A DNA stretch of 64,000 nt from Zygaena filipendulae (taxonomy: Eukaryota; Arthropoda; Insecta; Lepidoptera; Zygaenidae). Shown here piece after piece: positions 10,524 to 21,860 of the stretch; the first letter of the stretch is position 1, and the number at the start of each line of letters is the position of its first letter. The notes below the pieces were generated by a model. The model did no database searches, was not told the origin of the DNA, and worked only from the letters and a program-made list of their open reading frames with translations. The position numbers and the translations under genes are program-made. The stretch spans positions 3,502,001 through 3,566,000 of the forward strand of contig OU015650.1 of assembly GCA_907165275.2 (NCBI GenBank), written 5' to 3'.

Positions 10524-11850
10524 CCCTGGAAAGATAATCTGCGTAAAATTGACGCATATGCGTTCGAATTATTGCTCTCTCGTTTTTAATTTTGCGAATC
10601 TGTTGCTGTGCTTTTAGGACATCTCTCACGTTGCTTAGACCTTCCGTGAGGCGCATGTCTCACTGAGGTAAGTGTCATCAATTTGGAAATATAACTACCA
10701 CGTGAGTCAAAATGACGCATGATTATCTTTTAAGTGATTTTTGAGATTTTGACCTAAATAGACATTCATGCTTTTTTTCTATCTGATGATACTTGTTACT
10801 TTATTTTATGTATTATTTATATATTTTCGTAGATATCCTGATAAAATAACGCGATAATGGACAGTGGAATTTTGGGAGAAGATCGAATCCTGAACGTTTT
10901 TTTAGAGCGTGATGACGAAGCCGTCTGTAAGGATATGAGAGTGAAGACGACGTGCAGAGTGACTTCGAAAAAGGTTTTATGACTAAGGAGAGAGAAGACA
11001 AGGCGAGGTCCAGCAGAAACGAACCCTTACACGAAGAAATGATTCAACAACTGGCTTATTCCTCGGCTTCTCATCGAATACTAAACTTGCCAAAGTGGAC
11101 TGTTAGAGGCAAGGATTGCTGGTCGACTTTGAAGGTCACAAGACATAGCAGAATATCAGCACTGAATATTGTTAGATGTCAAAGGAGTCCGATATGTATA
11201 TGATCCTCTCAAGATTCAAATTTTTTTTACTTATGAAATAATATCTATCGAAATTGTAAGATGGACAAATACCGAGATATCGTTGGAACGGCAATCTATG
11301 ATTGTTGCTACATTTCGTGACAAGAATGAATGAATCCTTGCTTTGATTGGCATCCTGATGATGACAGCAGAGAGAAAAAAATACGACGAAAGGCAAATGC
11401 ATCGCGAAAATGCAAAAAAATCTATTTGCCGACAACATAATATACCTGGATATGGAAGAAAGTTGTATCTGACTTATTTGAATTGAAATTATTATTGAAA
11501 TTGTATGTTCCTATCATGTGATATATATAATGTCTTTATTACTGAGTTATAAACTTAAAATGGCTGATTATTAGGAAAAAAAAGTTATTTGTGATAAAAG
11601 AAAAAATATTCCAAATTTTTGTTGATTTTTGAAGGCGTTTTATGGTTCGGTCTTATTTTTATATAATAAATAAATATAAATATATTAATTATGGTATTTA
11701 TCATTTTATCAGAGTGTAAAAAAATAATACTGGTAAAGTTTATTTAAATCAATAAATAAAAAATCACATTACTACCCACTTAAAACTTATGCGTCAATTT
11801 TACGCATGATTATCTTCTACGTACATCAAAATATGATTATCTTTCTAGGG
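10524..11850 (+). mobile_element. piggyBac (IFP2-like) element, internally deleted, both ends intact
   Basis: The left end CCCTGGAAAGATA at 10524 and the right end TATCTTTCTAGGG ending 11850 form 13-bp terminal inverted repeats with one mismatch. Subterminal inverted repeats TGCGTAAAATTGACGCA (from 10540) and its complement (11790-11806) sit 3 and about 31 bases in from the ends, as in T. ni piggyBac. TTAA follows at 11851; on the left TTA precedes CCC, one A having been lost. The element is about 1.3 kb against roughly 2.5 kb for an intact one. Ends and leader resemble IFP2 closely enough to be recognised by eye, which implies a young family. No functional transposase remains, so mobility would need an enzyme supplied from elsewhere. 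Confidence 0.95.
10857..11470 (+). pseudogene. piggyBac transposase remnant, frameshifted, catalytic core deleted
   Basis: The ATG at 10857 opens a frame that stops at about 10981. A second frame from about 10952 continues the family N terminus, with HRILNLPKWTVRGKDCWST and ISALNIVRCQRSP, and stops at about 11203. A third frame resumes with IYDPLKIQIFFT, WTNTEISLE and ATFRDKNE. Just after 11340 the sequence jumps to a piece resembling the C-terminal Lys/Cys-rich tail (KIRRKANAS). By family knowledge about 400 residues, including the three catalytic aspartates, are missing. The product cannot be functional. Confidence 0.88.
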
Positions 11851-13377
11851 TTAATAAACGTAGATTAAAGCAAGAATAACTTTACTCCAAGTTGTAAGTT
11901 GAAAGTAATTCACTTCAGCATTAATAAATGCGGAGTAAGCAGGGAGTAAACTAATCCGACTTTACTCTTGGAATTAAAGTTAATCCTAGGTGCCTATATG
12001 TTTATTAAAATATACTAAAACTAAACTTAACCTAACCTAAAATAAATCTAAAATATATTATTAAAAGGAGTCCCTTTAGGCAAGAAATTGCATTTTATAC
12101 ATATACGTACCTACCTAGCTACCTAATATCTATTAAACAATTAAGTAATAGTACATTGTTATCCTAGGGGTGAAAGTAACTTAACTAAAACTTTCTCCCG
12201 AGGGTAACACTGTGCTTTTCATTACGAATGCAAGGAAAGTCAAAATAAAAATAGGAATTAGCTAAAGAAAAAATGAGTGAAGATCGGATAGTCGCTTGAC
12301 ACTTTCCCACCTATTTCTTTTTCTTTGGCCGGCTGGCTATTCAGCCAGTATTTTTTATTTACATAGTGGCGACCTAAAAAAATATTATCTTTAATTATTA
12401 AGTATTAATTAAAGAAAATAAAAAAATATAAATAGGAATTACCTTAAGAAAAAGTGAGTGAATTTTATTTTAATTAATACCTACTTAAACTTTACGTTAT
12501 TTCAATTTTACATCGCGCTGGCTGTATAGAAAGTTGAAACATGGTTCAATAGAAATGTGAAAATAGACCTAGTTTTTTTTTAATAATTTGACAGTTGTCA
12601 GTTGAAAGCGATTCTCCCTAGGGCTGAAAAGGGTTACTTTCAACCCGCTTCTCAGGCAACTTCAGACCTACTTTCCGAGTATGAGTAATGAAAACGCTTA
12701 TATTCAATTAATTATCAGATCTATATCTATCTAACCTATCCTTGGTGCATAATATTTGAAGGTACCAAAAAGTTATTTTTCTGTTGAACCTTTTCGAAAA
12801 AGAAAATATTATGTATACTACACAGTCAGGCTTTATTGAAAAGAAGACACACAGTGATTTTGTATTTGTATACATTTTGAGCTTAACTTTATACCTATAG
12901 ACCATGGTTCCTTTACCATCAAGTATGAGACTATGGCGCACGCTGTAAACTTGCAAAATATTAATATAAAGCGAAAATTATCGATAGATCAGCGAGTAAT
13001 CGAAAATTGCAGCTCATGATACAAAAAGATAGTGAATCTATTAGATTAGGCGGACAATCGCTTTGAATTTTGCAAATTTTGCTTTGCTCGCTAGTCAGAC
13101 GTGTCGACATTTATGTCGTAACTATTATATTATCAAAAGCTTTAGGAAGTCGTGAGTGCCACGAGCGCACCATAAAACTGAATGACATGCTCCGGGCGTT
13201 TCTGCTTGCACGCGTTTCGTGTTGCATACTTGTATCGGAATGTGACTTATTTTATCATTGCCAAATAACAAGATTCGCGCTTTTTTTTTCGTTTCTTCAG
13301 AGTTTTAGTATTTGCACCATGTTGTGTGATAAGTTTAAATAAATAAATGTAATTGGTAAACGATGTGGACCGTGGAC

Positions 13378-13479
13378 ACTCGGCATTTGAATGTTCAAAA
13401 TCTTGTAACATTCAAATGCCGAGTGAAACATTTCAATCGGCATTTGAGTGTTACAAGATTTTGAAGATTGAACATTCAA
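13378..13479. repeat. Compound hairpin with alternative pairings
   Basis: ACTCGGCATTTGAATGTT (13378-13395) pairs perfectly with 13407-13424 around an 11-base loop. The loop and right arm (CAAAATCTTGTAACATTCAAATGCCG) can instead pair with 13438-13463, and AACATTCAA recurs at 13471-13479. The origin is probably a degraded foldback element. Confidence 0.7.
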
Positions 13480-14314
13480 GAAATAGTGAGTAAGTATTTT
13501 ATCGATAGTTGTTATGATATTAGCTCAAAAATTTACTAAAAGATAGTGAAACTTTTAAACTAAAAAATTTACTAAAACAAAATTTTGCTTACATTTACTT
13601 CCAAGTTACTTACATCGTAACTCGACTTCTGTCATATATGATGAATTTTTTTTTTACATTAAGGATTTGTTTGGTCTATACACAATTACAATACAAGTAC
13701 AAATTTTCTTTAAAAAAATAGAGCAACTAATTCTTGTTTTGCTCTTTTCAAATATTACCTAGAAATCACATAATATTATAGTCATTCTTGTAACACAATA
13801 GATTGAAGATGTACTCATCTAACATGGTGGAAATTGCGCTTTGAAACGAACGCAAACATACTATTATCGAACTATAAAATCGATCGAGTTAATGCAATAT
13901 CTGACCAAATGTCTACTTAGCTAGTTAATCAATCAAGATCTGATTCTATGGTCGTGGTCCGTGGGTGTCGCAAGGGCGCCAAATACGTCTGCGATTTATC
14001 GTGGATCAACCATGAAAACATGAGGTCCATAATAACAACTTGCTGTGTGGGAAATGGTCGAGCGACCAACGATTTAGTAGCTGTTTGATGCAACATGATA
14101 TTACTAGTATGATGAAATATTGCATATTGTCTTTGTGTTATGGTGCCTTATTATTATTATGACATTAATTGTACAGGGTGGAAGGTTTTAACATATTGAA
14201 GGTGGGTGTTCAGTGTTTGATTCTCGACCTACGGAAATAGACGAGCCGAAAAATCATGCCTAACTAGGTTAGTTAATTCGACTCCCTTTTCCTTCGTATT
14301 GACAATTTTTATTT

Positions 14315-14410
14315 ACCTATTTATTTATTAAAACTTTTTGCACACTATGGTACAAAAGGCGGACTTAATGCCATTGTGGCATTCTCTGCCAGGCAACCTT
14401 CAAAATCTGC
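14315..14410 (-). repeat. LINE-like 3' end fragment
   Basis: TATTTATTTATTAAAACTTTTTGCACACTATGG and GGCGGACTTAATGCC are shared with 32325-32395 and look like the 3' end of a lepidopteran LINE; no coding part remains. Confidence 0.4.
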
Positions 14411-14649
14411 AGAAATTGTGTATGGTGGTGCTTGTAAGGTCTTAAAGTCGTAAATAGGGTTAAAAATCAAAAGTAAAAGTTATTCACCCGCGCGCGTAGA
14501 CGGTAGACCTTCGTTTTCTGCTGAGGTTTTATCTGTGATTTACTAGTGTTTTTCCTTATGTATTATATATTTTCTTTACTTCCTTGAAAGTATGAACGAG
14601 AACTTCAATATCTTCCTGGTTAAATTTCAGTGTTTGTCTCATGAGATTA

Positions 14650-14820
14650 TATCGGCATTAATTTCGGAGTTTCCCCGAGATTTCGGGGACAAAAAGTACA
14701 CTATGTCCTTCTCTGTACCCTTGAGAAAGTGTGTACAAAATTTCCTGATGATCGGTTGAGCCGTTAAGGCATGAAAGCATAACAAACCAATAAACTTACC
14801 TTCGCGTAATATAACAGTAA
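14650..14820 (-). mobile_element. CTAG-ended repeat, 'GATCGGTTGAGCCG' tail type
   Basis: Contains CATTAATTTCGGAGTTTCCC, ACTATGTCCTTCTCTGTACCC and ATGATCGGTTGAGCCGTTAAG in the order seen in other copies. The CTAG end is lost. Confidence 0.65.
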
Positions 14821-17689
14821 GGATTTCAAGTTGTGTACCTTGATCAACAAAGACTATAACTATTTAGTTTTATTTTTCACTACTCAGTACCATTCCCTTG
14901 TAATTTATCTATCTTTGATAATATCCTTTGATTGCTTTTCTATATGTAACTCTAAGGACAAAATAATGTCCTTTGGTCGATACCACGGTGTACGTGGGAC
15001 GTTCAATACTGGTTATCACGTAGTAGTGCGAGATATTTGCATTCGAAGTTATCTTGGACTCATTTACACCCACCAGACTTGCTCATATAAATAAAAACAT
15101 CACGATAGGCACGAGAAAGACGCAGTGAATTTTATTGACGGTTTTTAATTTTAACAATTCTGGACATGAAAAGCATAATATGCTCAAATCTTAACATCCG
15201 ACCAAACTTGTATTAACGATTTTAAACACTCATTTAAATAAAATCGGAGTGTCTGCCTGTGATATCGACATATTTTTTATTGACCTTAGGATCTTGAATA
15301 ACTATTTTTTTTTTATTCTTTCTGGGATAATCTTCAGAACTGCTAAACGGGTTTTCACAGAATTTGGTATACAATAAAATTACGTTCATAAATAGCACAT
15401 GAAGTTCATCTCGTAAAAATTTAAGTTCCCGAAGGAGTGCCCAAATGTCTAACGCGCGCTGTATCAAACAGCTAGTTTTAAACATAAAGTTTTAAATCGA
15501 GTTTAAATAACATTAATTTTACTAACAACGCTAACAATTTATTTCCGCCGACACCTTATTTAGAGATTTATGATCATCAAGACTCATTCTATTCATGCAT
15601 CAACAAAATTAATGTTCAGTCAAGCCGACATCCTGTTAAATAAGCACTAAGCGGCATACGGATATTTTCACAGCGGGATAGATAGTTATCGGTAATGTGG
15701 ACAAGCTGGAGGAAACATCGCAAGGACTTGCGTACACGTGGGTGGTATGAGACCAGGATACTCTAGTGGTGGGACGTCATGTGTAGGCGAACCTCTTACA
15801 TGGACACTATACATTGTACTGAAGGATTTACGATATCTTTTGATCTCGCTTTGGTAAAAGCACTGTATAAACAAGACACAAATTGAACATAAAAGCTTTA
15901 TAAGAAAACACCGCAGTACCTCTACTATTATATTATCTATATATGGTAATTTTGAACCTCTAACATTATACGGATATTGATTAAAGAACAACAGGACTTC
16001 AGAATTACTTGATTTATCGATAAAACTATAAAAAAACACTATATCTCTCTATAGATTCAAACACAAATAGCGCGAATGAGAAGTGTGGTAGCTACTAAAA
16101 GTCTTTTTGCAAGGCATCTTCTTGTTTTAACTCTGCTCGGTTTTTCCTCTATTAATTTCCATTGTTTTAGGCAACCTTTTACAGTAATAAGAGTATAAAT
16201 TATTGCAAGTAAATGATATTTGTTTGTTTAGTTACATTTAGTATGATTACGGTTTAACCATTGGTATTGTTACCATAAACAATAAAGTTTAAATCGTGGC
16301 TGCGTGCCCTTTATTGCGACCTTTCGGTTTTGTGTTCTATCTGCGGCCTAATATCAATTCAACAAACTGGCCGTTCGGTGGTAGTTCTGTACAATTCAAG
16401 CAGCGATATATTGAAAACGGCCTTGGACCTCTCACTCGAATTAAATTCATTAATAACAATAACAACTGCACTGACTGATTGTGCAAATTTAATTTTTTAT
16501 ACACGCAATACCCACTATACAATTATTTCTGTAAATTCTCTCTTTTGTTCACGATATTTCTAGTTGGAAACTACAAGAATATACTATTACTTATATAGTA
16601 GGTAAATGATATTATTAACTACGCCAGGAAGTTGCTTTTGTTTGCTTATGTCTTTGTAATTACTGTGACTATTTCTTTACTACTTTTGTGCAGTATTACG
16701 CACTTTTTATTTTTCCTGATTCCGAAATATTTCATTTTTAACGCAACGTTATCGTTCATTTGAGAATCAAATAAATTGACATTAAATTAATTTTTAACGT
16801 TATTGCACCAGATAGTTACGTAATTGTTAATTAATTTTTTTATAGGTACTCTTTTCATAGCTGTATAATATCATTAATTTTCTACAGATTTCCCAACGAC
16901 TATAATCATTTGGGACATTGTACTTTGGTAATGTAGCAACAATGCCTTCAGGCTATAAGTTGTAGAGTGTAGAATGATTGATATTTATAATCATTATAGC
17001 GCAACACTTTTTATAGTAATAACGTCAAAACACAAGGATTAAACATGGATAGAAATGGGTAGGTGCTAGACCAAGAAAAGTTGCCTGTCTCCAATGAGAG
17101 TCGATCTCACAATATTGCATGTTTTTAAAGTTACGGAGTCCAATCCGCTACCTCAAAATTCAATTGTTGATTAAGCTGGACGACCTTGTACTCCATTTAA
17201 TTTATTCAAATAAAATACATAGGTACGTAAGTACTGTTATCATTGTAAATATAAAAAAAAACCGGGAGTTATAAGCTTTATAGCAACAAAGCGACTTTTT
17301 CACAATACGGTAGCAGTTATTTTAATTTAATTACTATGTTAGAATAAGAATGTTTTTAAATCGTTACATTTATTCAAAAGTATAATACTAGTGATAAAAA
17401 GTGCAAAGCAACAAATAAACTAGCATTTATTTTCCGGTTAAAAATATTAAATTTTATTGCTACTCCAAAAGTAATTGGATATAATTATATTTATGTATAT
17501 TTTAACTATCCACATACTAAATACAAATTAAAATATATATAAAAGTAAGTTATCTAAAAAGCGATCTAAATTACCCACAGTTTGATACTCCCAAGTCCCA
17601 TTGATCAATTTCGAAAGGAAATACCCGAATCAACCCTTTAGACACCAGAAACAAGTTAGCAATTTGGCAATCAAATTGTTTCCGCGACA

Positions 17690-17765
17690 GGTGGGCTGGT
17701 ACCTGCCGGGTAGTGGGTTCGATCTCGGCGACCGACATCGACAGAGAATGGCCAAGTCGTGATCG
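17690..17765 (+). repeat. tRNA-like box B repeat fragment
   Basis: GTAGTGGGTTCGATCTCGGCGAC contains a box B-like GGTTCGATC. Confidence 0.35.
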
Positions 17766-18845
17766 TGACTAACCTAATGCATTAGTATAGGTTATAAATA
17801 CTTTGGACAATGGATTCAGAGTAATTAGAACACGGTATAAGCCCAAAGAATTCAAGAAACTTGTGCCTGTGCAACGAACAAACTACTATCTACCATATAT
17901 GTTAAGCAAATAGCAATAGCAAATACCTGTCTGTTTTGAAATTACAAAATGTTATTAAAATATGTATGTTCAGTAAGTTCAAACTCACATACTTATAGGT
18001 TAATATTTCTGCAAAACCGAGTTCAAAAAAAAGAAGGACTCCGTTCAATGTGTAAACTTTTTTTTACTTCATATAGGTATAATTCCGTTAGGTTTTTAAC
18101 CGCTTTTGTATTGTTTCTTTTTTTTATAAAATACCATTAATTCTCCCTGCAGATTTTTTTTTATGAAATAATATTATGATATCAAAAGTTGATTTTAATA
18201 TATGTATAGCTAAGATTTTTAATACGACTATTATTACACTATCCGTCTCCGATATACGTAGATATATTGAAGTAACATTTACCCAGTAAACTCTTTAACG
18301 GATGATTTTTAACATTTTCCACATATTTTTGATTCTTGTTTTAAAAGATCCTAAATTCTTTATAATAGCAACACTTTTATTTAGTGGTTCCAGAGCAAAC
18401 CTAATTATCTAATTGAGTTTTGAGTATAAAAAAATCAAAGGAAGTCAATTTCACGACGGGTTCTGAGTGCAATTTTAATCCAAGTTTTAACGGTTTAGTG
18501 TAAAGATGAGATCATTACTATCGTTGTGTTACATTACCAATGCGAAATAGGTGACGTTGACCGTTGACCCATGACATATTGCGACTGATTGCCGACGATG
18601 ATTCGCGTACTTACTTTCATTACAACAGAATAGTTATAAATTAATAGGTATTTATAGAAAATTTAAAAACACATACGCTGTTCTGTATGTTTTTATCACT
18701 CATGCTCGGCAAAGAAAATAATATTATCACTGTACGTGATGCTCGGTCGATTAGAAATGCGGGATGTACTGCCCTAAAGATGTATGATAAATAAATTTGA
18801 AAATCGAACCAATTGTAAATGGAAAACCGCAAAAAAAATATTTAA

Positions 18846-19082
18846 CCGCCGCACTCAGAGTCGACTTTAATGATTACTTAGTTAAGTATAGATTTTTAAA
18901 ATAAAACTGCCGCAATCACAGACGTTCAGTGAATTAATGTTAATTGGCATTTAATGAGATGTAACTTAATTAGTAAAATTCCAATTAACATTAATCTATT
19001 AAACTTGTCTGATTGCGGCAGTTTTGTTTTAAAAATCTATACTTAACTAAGTAATCATTAAAGTCGACTCTGAGTGCGGCGG
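18846..19082. mobile_element. Foldback MITE, 237 bp, TAA target duplication (copy 1)
   Basis: About 74 bp at each end are inverted repeats with one mismatch, starting CCGCCGCACTCAGAGTCGAC. Internal segments AATGTTAATTGG and CCAATTAACATT are also inverted. TAA lies on both sides (18843-18845 and 19083-19085). A TWA target site suggests the PIF/Harbinger superfamily. It has no coding capacity. Confidence 0.88.
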
Positions 19083-19147
19083 TAAGTAGCTACCATGAAT
19101 ACCAATATCTTTGATACGTTAAAATTTTCCTTTTTCATCAGATTATT

Positions 19148-19537
19148 CACCGAGGGGGTAAAGCAGTGTCTTACGTCATGGGCGGCATATTGGACCATGA
19201 GCGTAACTAGGGATTCTATAGTTAGTTATATTATCTGTGGTAGAGTTCTGAGTGAAGTGAGGGGTTCAAGCCGCCCAAGACAAAGCCAGGCTTGATCTTC
19301 GACGTGAATACTCTACTTTCATTTTAAAGAGGGTGTATTCAAAAATCGAACTAGCCACACAGGCAGATCACATAAAAAGAAAAAAATGCAGAGTTTTCGC
19401 CTTCTTCGCTCAGGACTCTACTACTCTACTTTCTACTCTCGCTTCGCTTGGGCGTTAAATTAACTCTAAAGTCCCACGTTACGCTCAGGGTCCAATATGC
19501 CACACGTGACGTTAGACACTGCCTTTCCACCTCGGTG
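19148..19537. mobile_element. Second MITE type with about 60-bp inverted ends
   Basis: The segments 19149-19207 and 19478-19536 are imperfect inverted repeats (left begins CACCGAGG; right ends CCTCGGTG). The centre is unrelated non-coding sequence containing CTACTCTACTTTC-type repeats. I saw no clear target duplication. Superfamily unknown. Confidence 0.75.
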
Positions 19538-19821
19538 CATATTCTACTATTTTATGAATACAGCTTAGGTATGTAACAGTTGCTTTTTGATGATTTTTTC
19601 ATGGCATCAGTGATGAAAAGTAGGCTTTAGAGTTTTCAACGCAGGTGCAAGTGATCAGACATTTTTCAACTTCAATTTTTTAAAACAGAGCTGTCATAAG
19701 TAAATGAGTACCTATTACGTGCTTGTTAACATTATTTATGGTTAACATTTGTCCTGTCAATATTGTGACGTTCTGGATTTTAATTTTTCTTTTTTTTTAT
19801 CTAACTCTTACTATACATAAA

Positions 19822-20026
19822 CATCCTACTATTATTATAAATGTGAAAGTGTGGATGTTTGGATGTTTGTTATTCAATCACGCAAAAACGGCTGAACGGA
19901 TTTGGATGAAATTTGGCATGCACATTGTCAGGGGTACGAGAAGGACATAGTGTACCTAATTTTTATCCCGGAATTCCCGCGGGAACTCCAAAATTAGCGT
20001 GGGTGAAACCGCGGGGCACAGCTAGT
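19822..20026 (+). mobile_element. CTAG-ended repeat, nearly full length
   Basis: Runs from CATCCTACTATTATTATAAATGTG to GGGTGAAACCGCGGGGCACAGCTAGT. The end motif CTAG following a GC-rich hairpin-like core is what a Helitron 3' end looks like, but I cannot prove the class. Confidence 0.75.
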
Positions 20027-20390
20027 ATTTAATAAAATAAATATGTACCTATTTGTATAGGTAGGTACGTTATTTTATTTGGTGTAGGATAAAATGCATA
20101 AAGTTGTCTGTATTTTCCTATGCATATAATAGTTTGATACTGACTTAATTAACCACATTGGTAAGAAAACTTGAGGGAATTACAACCACAAAGGTACAAC
20201 TATTTATTCACAAGTATTATGTGAAGTGCACATGAATTATAGATGAATTTAATGGTCTTGCTAATAATACGACCTAGACTCACTCATAGCAAAGCTTTTA
20301 TGCAAATCACAAGACCCTAGGTAAGTAATAACAAAACGCAGAAGATATTTAAGAAGCTATACTTCCAAAACAAAAATGTGTTTACTAACT

Positions 20391-20560
20391 GTGCCTCGGG
20401 GTTTCACTCACGTGGGATTCCGAATTCCCGCAGGAACGATTTTTTCTTTATAAAAGTAGCCTATGTTACTTCTTATAACATCAGCTATCTGCCAGTGAAA
20501 GTCCCGTTAAAACCGGTCCAGCTTTTTTTAGAGATTAACTGGAATAAATAGACAGACAGG
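20391..20560 (-). mobile_element. CTAG-ended repeat copy
   Basis: CGGGGTTTCACTCACGTGGGATTCCGAATTCCCGCAGG starts it, followed by CTATGTTACTTCTTATAACATCAG. It completes a cluster of four mobile elements between 18846 and 20560. Confidence 0.65.
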
Positions 20561-21075
20561 CAAAAAAAAAAATTTTATACCTACCATATATATTTTCATA
20601 TGGATTAGTGAAAAGTTGTTAAAGTTTGGTTTTGGATGACGGGGTAATTGCTGGAATTGCTGAACTGATTCTAAGAATTCCTTTACTGATGAGAAGCTAG
20701 TATAATATCCTTAAAAGGCGTAGGATATTTTCAGAGCAGCTTGAGGGGAACGGCTACTAAAACATAAGGTTTAAAAAACACGATGATAATATGAAATTAT
20801 TTTTACAATTATTCCCGTGTGCGCTTCAGATGTTAACAAACAGAATTGGGTTTTAGCAGACATCTATGAAAAATTGACAATATAGTCTTAACGTGTATAA
20901 AAAAAAACACTGATTGAAAAAAATCTACTGCTTCTACTTAACATTCACATGGTGAATAGTACAAAACGGCAACAATACTTAATAATTTGTTAAAAATGCT
21001 AGTAATTACAATGAAGCAAAATGCAAATCATGGGTAGTGCTATATGAATTGTAGGAACAGCAACTCGCCGACACG

Positions 21076-21860
21076 ATGAGCGTGGAGATATATAAAAATT
21101 TCAAACTTGAATTCGACGAAATATTCAAAATATCCATACTTGCTTTCAAGTTAAATCGGGCTCATCCAGCCATACCAAGAAATGCAATCTGGGCTGTGCA
21201 TTTTGTAGTAGTGCACGGTACATTTTCTATGGTTTTCGCCGCACTGGTTTACAGTATTCTTTACTATATGCAAAACGACAACGTTTCTGAAGCTTGTGCC
21301 AGTGGGATCATGTCGGTAGTGTTTATCGTGGTTTCGATGAAGCACTTCATAACGACATGGTGTCAAAACCTATTCATCATACTCATGGATACGGTTAAGA
21401 ATGATTTCACTCTGGCCGAAAACCTCTCTGTCGTTGAGAAAAATTTCGTCATACAATACGCTCTTAAAGGAAAAAAGGTCACGAAAATATGGTTGTTAAT
21501 ATCGGCTATCATTAGTATTTCCTTTCCACTCAAAGCGATGTTCATTATGGGATACTATGCAGTAGTAGATCAGTTTCGGTTGGTGCCGATGTTTGATTCG
21601 TTTCACCCTAAAATAATGGAGAAGACGGAAAATTTTACATTTTTCGTTGTTTTATTTCTACTTTGCGTGTTCTATGATGTATATGCGAACATAATGTATA
21701 CGGCGTTTGCGCCGATGGGACCGATATTTATGCTTCACGCTTGCGGACAATTGGAAGTGGTGAAGAATAGAGTACAAACATTATTCCCTGATGGATATGA
21801 TCCTGAGGAAACGAAAGCTAAACTCAAAGACATCGTTCAAAGGTTGCAAAATATTTATGA
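21076..21860 (+). CDS. Odorant receptor exon 1
   Basis: Encodes 261 residues from the start Met, with several hydrophobic segments, for example FVVVHGTFSMVFAALVYSIL and IWLLISAIISISFPLKAMFI. It ends with the intracellular-loop-like motif QRLQNIYE, typical of moth odorant receptors. The donor is TATGA/GTAAGT in phase 2. Confidence 0.93.

Larger units (their letters stand above)
11855..18840. other. Intergenic, no gene seen
   Basis: AT-rich DNA with the repeat fragments listed separately and some direct/inverted pieces sharing GGGTGAAAGTAAC or its complement near 12160 and 12630. Open frames here are short and show no recognisable protein features. Confidence 0.5.

Noticed and set aside
16296..16563. 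Overlapping frames on both strands with a seemingly structured peptide (IRVRGPRPFSIYRCLNC)
   Set aside because: No family could be recognised and there is no splice or start context. It may be an old repeat, but this cannot be shown from one copy.
21151..21545. Minus-strand frames under odorant receptor exon 1
   Set aside because: Antisense shadows of a well-supported exon.
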